Source: an uncultured Kangiella sp. (GTDB taxonomy: Bacteria; Pseudomonadota; Gammaproteobacteria; Enterobacterales; Kangiellaceae). Taken from it: a stretch of DNA of 64,000 nucleotides. Positions 58,939 to 64,000 of this stretch are shown piece after piece. The position numbers were made by a program, and so were the translations under genes. The first letter of the stretch is position 1, and each line of letters begins with the position of its first letter. Location of the stretch: positions 364,090-428,089 of the forward strand of contig CANMKR010000001.1 in the NCBI GenBank assembly GCA_947498625.1. The letters are read 5' to 3'. The notes under the pieces were generated by a model. The model was given only the letters and a program-made list of their open reading frames with translations. It was not told the DNA's origin and searched no databases.

Positions 58939-59550
58939 ATGAAAATGTCAAAAAAATTAATTTTCTTAGCAAGTATCTTTTTATTGGTGAACAAACCGGT
59001 TTACGCGCACAAACTACCTCAAGAATTGAATTCCCAGCTAGTTAATCACCATATTTTGAGCGATCAGATGCAATTTTCAGAATATGAGATTAACCAGTGG
59101 AGTAACTACGCAAAAACCATAGACATCGAAGCAATATCAGAACAGGTGAAGGTACCTGGTTTGATTTCATATGTAGCTGCGACTTCTAATAAATCCAATG
59201 CCGAAGTGGAGTGTAGTATTTATGCAGATGTTGAATCTGACAAAATATCGTCACTTTGTGGAGATCTTGACGATCACAGTCGTTTATTTATGACAGCGGG
59301 TTTAGCGGCGATTGGTTATTGCCACTTTAAACAAACAGAACTCTGGTCTTCATCTGGGGCGCAAAGCGAACCGGTGATATTAGTTCCTTACTTTAAAGGC
59401 CCTAATTCATTTGTGTCTAGTATTGGAGAGGCGACGAATGGCAACCATCATGCTGAATACCAAACTAGTCACGGATTACAATTTCATTGTGTAGATGCTA
59501 GTAGCCTATCTGACACAGCTCAAGAAATTACAGAAGAAGAAAACTCTTAG
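58939..59550 (+). CDS. Hypothetical secreted protein
   Basis: I do not recognise this 203-residue protein. It has a signal peptide (KKLIFLASIFLLVNKPVYA, cleavage probably after VYA) and a mature part with four cysteines (ECSIYA, SLCGD, GYCHFK, FHCVD), suggesting two disulfides and a periplasmic or secreted location. The C-terminus is acidic (EITEEENS). Starts at 58933 (GTG), 58939 and 58945 are close together. The stop lies 1 base from the stop of the convergent TPR gene. Confidence 0.6.
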   Translation: MKMSKKLIFLASIFLLVNKPVYAHKLPQELNSQLVNHHILSDQMQFSEYEINQWSNYAKTIDIEAISEQVKVPGLISYVAATSNKSNAEVECSIYADVESDKISSLCGDLDDHSRLFMTAGLAAIGYCHFKQTELWSSSGAQSEPVILVPYFKGPNSFVSSIGEATNGNHHAEYQTSHGLQFHCVDASSLSDTAQEITEEENS

Positions 59551-59551
59551 T

Positions 59552-61684
59552 TTAACTTTTATCAAAAGCTAGGATTTTATTGAGATAGAGTTCGATTGAC
59601 TCTCTTTCAAAGCTGGTTAATTCCTTATTTGATAATAAGAAGTAGCAAGTTTTAATCACATTCTTTAATCTTGGTTGCTTAGGTAATGCTTTCATTGATA
59701 AGTATTTGTCCAATGAACGTGTTCTTAAGCGACCTTCATCGATGTTAACTTTCCATATTTTACTTTTCTCTGCGAACTCCACTTTATTGGTATTGGTAGC
59801 TCTTATCCATGAATCTACACATAGCTTCATAGCATCAACAATTAATGGCCGAAGTAAGCCGATATCGTTGATATCAATACTTAGAGAATTAATAGATTGT
59901 GCAAAACGATTAGCATTTGCAATTTTCCTGGAAGAATCAAATGGTCTTGTGTCGTCTGAAAGAAACTCGAAGGCATAATACTCAGAGTTAATTAGTGGAG
60001 TTATTTTAATAAACTCAAGAGAGTCGATATTAGTATCTTGAGCTACCTTCGAGGTTAGGCTTTCTCCGGATTCAATACACTTTTCAAATTGATTATTTAG
60101 ATCATTGGAAAATTGACTTAAATTAAGATCAATTATTGAATCTGGCTTGGAAAAATAAGGCAAATTACTATAAACAATAAAGCCGGCTTCATTACAAATG
60201 AGTATCTTTTCATCGCTATCTTTAAATAAATGTTTGAAATTTAAAAGAGGCTTCTCTAACTCGATTAACTTTGCTTTGTGAGATTGAAGTTCAGCTTTTA
60301 ACTGTAACCTTTTTTGCCGATTCAGTTTAAATCGATGATAAAAAAGTAGTAATGAAAATAGAAAAATACCTAAAATGGAATATAAGGTTAAAGTAAGTCT
60401 TTGGTTATTCGTAGTGCTTAGCAACAATGCATTATCGCGTTCTAAAATTCGTTTTTCATTGAGCTGAGTTTCTAGTTTAAACTTTATTTGCCTGAGATCA
60501 TTATTATATTTCTCTTCATTACTGGCTTGCTGAATATGAAAGTGTTTCTTAAAATTTATTAATGCTTTGTTACTGTCCCCAATTTTTTCTTCGATATCAG
60601 AGTAGAGTTTATATACTTTCAAAAGGATTAAGTTGTCAGTATATTCCTCGGCCATTTGGGCAGAAAGGTTTGTGAAATTTAGAGCGGCTTCTAAGTTATC
60701 CAATTCGAATTCAGCTTTTCCTAATAGATAGTAAAGACGGCTATGATTATTATCATCATCACTGTTACCTAATAACTCTGTGGCTTTATCAAGGAATTGT
60801 TTAGCAAGGGAGTAGTCAGCGGCCTCAATTAGACCTTCAGCCAAATCAATGTACCTAGATCGTTTTGTATTATCATCATCAAGTGCTTGTATAGAGGAAT
60901 AGACTCGATTTAATGTTATTCGACTATTTGTGGTATCACCCAAACGAGCATACAGTGCTGCCAAATCAGTATTAATATGGATAATGCGTTCAGGCAAGGC
61001 TTTGTTTGATGGGTCTTCAGCTAAAGCCTTTTGGTACCTTTGTAGTGCGTCCAAATAAAATTTGAGCGCAGCTTCGTTATCTTTTAATCGATAATAGACT
61101 AAAGCTATATTTCGAACAGTTACAGCTGATGAATGCTCCAATTGTAAAGACTCTTTTATGTCTAAGCTTTGCTTCAAGTAAGTGAGGGCTTCTTTATACT
61201 CTAACTTCCTTAGTCTGATTAAACCTAAATCATTAAGTGATTTAGCAATGCGTTTGAGGTCATTTAATTCTTGAGCTTTTTCAAGGCCTAGCTGGAAGTG
61301 GGGTTCCGCTTGATTGTAATCGCCTTGATGATAGTAATATGCACCGTGATCTCTTAGTATTTCATGATGTTCAATTCCTGAAGTGACCAAAGATTTTGCA
61401 TCACTAAATAGTGTTTCTATTGGATCATCATTGCCTAGTTTTGTATTTATTTTAATTAAAAGCCTGGTTATCGCTAAATTTTGCTCTAATTCATTTGATG
61501 CAATAGCTTTTTGTTTCGCATTTTGGCAAGCTTCTTGAGCTGCTTGGATAGACTGTTGATCATATATCAACTTACAGTGTGCAAAAAAAGCCCCATCTGT
61601 TTGATTCTGCGCATTTACCTGCATAGCTAGTGCTGAAAGTATTAAAAGTATCACTAGAGAATTTAAATTTTTATTTTCGTACAT
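59552..61684 (-). CDS. TPR-repeat membrane protein with PAS-like and C-terminal regulatory domain
   Basis: This 710-residue protein has a signal peptide (SLVILLILSALAMQVNA), a long TPR region outside the cytoplasm (for example RIAKSLNDLGLIRLRKLEYK and EAALKFYLDALQRYQKAL), a membrane segment at about 430-450 (LTLYSILGIFLFSLLLFY), a coiled coil and a PAS-like cytoplasmic segment near 485-575 (ILICNEAGFIVYSNLPYF). The last 120 residues contain KIWKVNIDEGRLRTRSLDKY and LPKQPRLKNVIKT, a block I have seen, as far as I recall, in other uncharacterised marine gammaproteobacterial regulators. No histidine-kinase or GGDEF motif is seen. It looks like a sensor of unknown output. Confidence 0.7.
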   Translation of the reverse strand: MYENKNLNSLVILLILSALAMQVNAQNQTDGAFFAHCKLIYDQQSIQAAQEACQNAKQKAIASNELEQNLAITRLLIKINTKLGNDDPIETLFSDAKSLVTSGIEHHEILRDHGAYYYHQGDYNQAEPHFQLGLEKAQELNDLKRIAKSLNDLGLIRLRKLEYKEALTYLKQSLDIKESLQLEHSSAVTVRNIALVYYRLKDNEAALKFYLDALQRYQKALAEDPSNKALPERIIHINTDLAALYARLGDTTNSRITLNRVYSSIQALDDDNTKRSRYIDLAEGLIEAADYSLAKQFLDKATELLGNSDDDNNHSRLYYLLGKAEFELDNLEAALNFTNLSAQMAEEYTDNLILLKVYKLYSDIEEKIGDSNKALINFKKHFHIQQASNEEKYNNDLRQIKFKLETQLNEKRILERDNALLLSTTNNQRLTLTLYSILGIFLFSLLLFYHRFKLNRQKRLQLKAELQSHKAKLIELEKPLLNFKHLFKDSDEKILICNEAGFIVYSNLPYFSKPDSIIDLNLSQFSNDLNNQFEKCIESGESLTSKVAQDTNIDSLEFIKITPLINSEYYAFEFLSDDTRPFDSSRKIANANRFAQSINSLSIDINDIGLLRPLIVDAMKLCVDSWIRATNTNKVEFAEKSKIWKVNIDEGRLRTRSLDKYLSMKALPKQPRLKNVIKTCYFLLSNKELTSFERESIELYLNKILAFDKS

Positions 61685-61815
61685 ATATTGTCATTATAAG
61701 AATCATAGATTTGAAGATAATTATGCGTTAAGAAAGAAGCCTTGCAAGAGCTAAGGCTTCTTAATGTAAACAGTTGAGAATAGATATTCAAGAAATTGAT
61801 TTTGTTATTTTTAAA

Positions 61816-62286
61816 TCAATCATCCATTTCAGGATCAGTAATCATAGCTTCCAGTTTGTGGTTATAGGACCTGATACTATAATCTTGGCGAAGAATTTTA
61901 ATTTTCTTAATTAACTCTTCATTATTCATAGAGCCAGCGCCCGAACCTGAGGGTGGTGCTGTAGTATTCCAAAAGTCTAATATTTCTTCATAGGCTTCAT
62001 AATCAGTTTCAAAGCGGTAAACACATTTTGGACTGCCTTCGAATGGTAGCCAAGAGTCATTGTTTGCATAATCTTCATATGTCGCCTGTAGACACTCCTC
62101 CTCAGTAGTATAAGGTCCGCGACTAGCGTACTGATAACTGATGATTCCGTTATTATTCATTTGTGCTACTGCAGTATAAAAATATCCGCCACAGGTTGGA
62201 CAGTTTTGTGCAGCCTTTGATATTGCGGGTAATGTTATGGATATTCCCACTACTAGTGTTAATAGACTTTTTTTAATTAATTTCAT
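61816..62286 (-). CDS. Hypothetical secreted protein with N-terminal CPTC motif
   Basis: This 156-residue protein is not recognised. It has a signal peptide (KSLLTLVVGISITLPAISKA) and begins its mature part with QNCPTCGGYFYTAVA, a CxxC that could bind metal or act in redox. Further features are two cysteines (EECLQA, KCVYRF), a Pro/Gly/Ser linker (TAPPSGSGAGS) and an acidic C-terminus. AAGGAAA precedes the start. It is divergent from the Pmp-repeat gene and shares its promoter region. Confidence 0.6.
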   Translation of the reverse strand: MKLIKKSLLTLVVGISITLPAISKAAQNCPTCGGYFYTAVAQMNNNGIISYQYASRGPYTTEEECLQATYEDYANNDSWLPFEGSPKCVYRFETDYEAYEEILDFWNTTAPPSGSGAGSMNNEELIKKIKILRQDYSIRSYNHKLEAMITDPEMDD

Positions 62287-62391
62287 CTCGTTTTCCTTAA
62301 GTTAAAAATTGATGGTTTGTTCTTTGTTAAGAACTAAAAAAAGCCTAGCCCTAATAATTATAAGTAACAATTAAATAGCAGGGTAGAAATA

Positions 62392-62451
62392 GGGTAAAAC
62401 CGGACTTAGTAGTTTTCTTCTATATTTTACCCGGGTTTTACCCGGTAAAAT
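62392..62451. repeat. Iterated TTTTACCC motif with dyad symmetry
   Basis: TTTTACCCGGG (62425-62435) and TTTTACCCGGT (62436-62446) are tandem 11-bp repeats. An inverted copy, GGGTAAAACCGG, lies at 62392-62403. ATTTTACC (62424-62431) and GGTAAAAT (62444-62451) form an exact dyad. The set lies in the 228-base divergent region and is about one helical turn in period, as for cooperative regulator binding. Confidence 0.6.
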
Positions 62452-62514
62452 TCTATACAGAGTTAATCGCAATAACTACTGTTAGCTTTTTTAAGTAATA
62501 AGAGAGTTTACGAT

Positions 62515-64000
62515 ATGAGTCTATTTAAGAAAGTTGCTTTATGGTTTGTTTTAACGTTTTCAATAAGTACTCAGGCTGCCACCATTGTTGTCAATAGTAC
62601 CAATGGAGGTACTGGCGGCCCGGATTGCAGTTTAGCGGATGCGATTATAGCGGCGAATACAGGGACTACTTCTGCGGGTTGTACCGCAGGAAGTAACGGT
62701 GGCGATGAAATTATTTTTGATAATAACCTAATTAATAGCGCAATTGTTTTGACAGCGGATTTGCCAGCGGTAACAGATGACCTTGATATTATAGGAACAG
62801 CGGGTCAGATAAGCATAAGTGGTGATAATTTATATTCAATATTTATTGCAGAAGGAATAAGACTTAATTTATTTAACCTTAGATTGTTAGGCGGTAGTGG
62901 TAAGACGGATTCAATCTTTATTGGAGGTTTTGTTAATAATGGCGGGGCTTTAGCTGCAATATCCGGAGCACTGGTCACGATTAACGAATCTACATTATCA
63001 AACAATACAGCATTTTGGGGAGGCGGTGCAATTTTTGCAGAAGATGATTCGTTTGTGGAGTTGAATAATAGCACTTTAGCAAATAATACTACTAGCCAAC
63101 GTGGAGGAGCACTGGCAGCGATTAATGCTCAGATAAGCGTCCAAAACAGTGTGTTGTTAAACAATACTGCTTCTCGGGGAGGAGCTGTATGGTTAACGAT
63201 GAACTCTACTGCCAACATAAATAATAGTCAAATCTCTAATAACGTAGGAACTTTAAAGGCTGGAGCAATCTTTAGTGAGGCAGGAGGTACTGTAGAAATC
63301 ATAGAAAGTGAACTATTAAACAATAGTTCGGGCTCACCTTATATACCTTATCAGAGCTTTCTTGGCGGAGGTGCTATTGCCGTTAGTGGTGCTGAATTGA
63401 ATGTCATAAATAGTACGATCGCTGGTAATAATAGCTTCCATTCTGGGGGAGCTATTCATGCTCATTCAGGAGCTCAGATTGATTTAAACAGTGTATTTCT
63501 TTTAGATAATAACTCAACATATGCGGGTGGAGCTATATATACTGAGTCTAACGTAGAGACGAATATCACTAGAAGTTTTGTCGCAAACAATGCTACCAAT
63601 AACAGTGGTGGAGCTATTCATGCTGTTAATAATGCCGTTGTTAGCCTTAATAGTAGTACATTATCTAATAATATCGCGGATATTAAAGGTGGGGCTATTT
63701 TTGCTGATGATAGTAATGTTGAGCTTATTAATAGCACTGTATCTGGTAACAACTCTGGCGACGGAGGTGGTGCTGCTTTTATGAATAATGGGACTTCTTT
63801 AAATTTACAGAGTAGTACTTTTGCTGAGAATATCGGTGGTTCGGTCTTTGCATTTAACTCTTCCAATGCAACATTAAGAAATACAGTATTAGCCGATGGA
63901 CATTGTGATTTAGATTCAAGTAGTACTGTTACTTTAAATGGAGGTGTGCATATTGATGACGGTACCTGTGGCGCTACTTCATTCGGCCCATCGCAGTTAG
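62515..64000 (+). CDS. Pmp-repeat surface protein with CSLREA-like N-terminus (3' truncated)
   Basis: The frame is open from ATG 62515 to the end of the window (495 codons). A signal peptide (KKVALWFVLTFSISTQAA) is followed by DCSLADAIIAANTG, the CSLREA-type motif of large surface proteins. Then come about eleven polymorphic-outer-membrane-protein repeats built around GGA-I/L/V (GGALAAIS, GGAIFAEDD, GGALAAINA, GGAVWLTMN, GGAIAVSG, GGAIHAHSG, GGAIYTESN, GGAIHAVNN, GGAIFADDS) with NNT/NN turns, predicting a right-handed beta-helix. Such proteins are secreted or surface-attached adhesins. The C-terminal anchor is beyond the window. Confidence 0.88.
   Translation, partial: MSLFKKVALWFVLTFSISTQAATIVVNSTNGGTGGPDCSLADAIIAANTGTTSAGCTAGSNGGDEIIFDNNLINSAIVLTADLPAVTDDLDIIGTAGQISISGDNLYSIFIAEGIRLNLFNLRLLGGSGKTDSIFIGGFVNNGGALAAISGALVTINESTLSNNTAFWGGGAIFAEDDSFVELNNSTLANNTTSQRGGALAAINAQISVQNSVLLNNTASRGGAVWLTMNSTANINNSQISNNVGTLKAGAIFSEAGGTVEIIESELLNNSSGSPYIPYQSFLGGGAIAVSGAELNVINSTIAGNNSFHSGGAIHAHSGAQIDLNSVFLLDNNSTYAGGAIYTESNVETNITRSFVANNATNNSGGAIHAVNNAVVSLNSSTLSNNIADIKGGAIFADDSNVELINSTVSGNNSGDGGGAAFMNNGTSLNLQSSTFAENIGGSVFAFNSSNATLRNTVLADGHCDLDSSSTVTLNGGVHIDDGTCGATSFGPSQL

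Noticed and set aside
62900-63800. CRISPR-like or tandem DNA repeats
   Set aside because: The repetition is at protein level (GGA-I/L/V units) with variable DNA and no constant repeat-spacer lengths.
1-64000. Prophage, insertion sequence or integrative element
   Set aside because: No transposase, integrase, terminal inverted repeats or phage structural genes were recognised anywhere in the window.

Overview
The window is chromosomal DNA of a gammaproteobacterium, moderately AT-rich by eye and probably marine. The signs are a full Na+-translocating NADH:quinone reductase operon, a photolyase beside lipid-modifying genes, and a gene order recalling the dnaJ-dapB-carAB-greA-yhbY-rlmE-ftsH-folP-glmM-tpiA-secG-tRNA-Leu order I remember from Pseudomonas-like genomes. 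A Kangiella-like (Oceanospirillales-type) host is my best guess, with low confidence. I see no transposase, integrase, phage gene, CRISPR array or rRNA.

Layout. 1-6129: 3' part of dnaJ, then an accessory block (FRG-domain protein, ABC exporter, GDSL lipoprotein esterase, GNAT acetyltransferase, small secreted protein), then dapB. 6130-6714: a long intergenic stretch holding a strong candidate for a CsrB/RsmZ-type regulatory RNA (about 6358-6484). 6715-11593: carA, carB, greA. 11643-25355: a second accessory block with a DUF4397 lipoprotein, a DUF523/DUF1722 protein with photolyase, a lipid-remodelling cluster (chalcone-isomerase-like, SnoaL-like lipoprotein, desaturase, FAD oxidoreductase, DUF1365, two CFA-type methyltransferases, DUF2878, DUF1295), and a histidine kinase and response regulator encoded tail to tail. 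25361-30753: yhbY, rlmE, ftsH, folP, glmM. 30884-39773: an OmpA-family porin, a CBS protein, and nqrABCDEF-apbE-nqrM. 40237-41677: tpiA, secG, tRNA-Leu(GAG). 41712-44084: an alpha/beta hydrolase and an HD-GYP phosphodiesterase. 44283-58816: a complete 14-gene nuo operon (respiratory complex I). 58939-64000: little-known secreted or envelope proteins, a TPR membrane protein, and the start of a large Pmp-repeat surface protein cut off by the window end.

How the parts fit. Housekeeping operons for nucleotide, folate, lysine/peptidoglycan precursor and respiratory functions form the backbone, and blocks of accessory genes sit between them. The two NADH dehydrogenases (Na+-NQR and NDH-1) lie within about 5 kb of each other and provide alternative quinone reductases. 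The photolyase/lipid cluster looks like a light or photo-oxidative stress module in which DNA repair and membrane fatty-acid modification are co-inherited. The most interesting items are the CsrB/RsmZ-like RNA, the lipid cluster with its split two-component system and a hairpin over the desaturase start, and a repeated TTTTACCC operator-like motif upstream of the Pmp-repeat gene.
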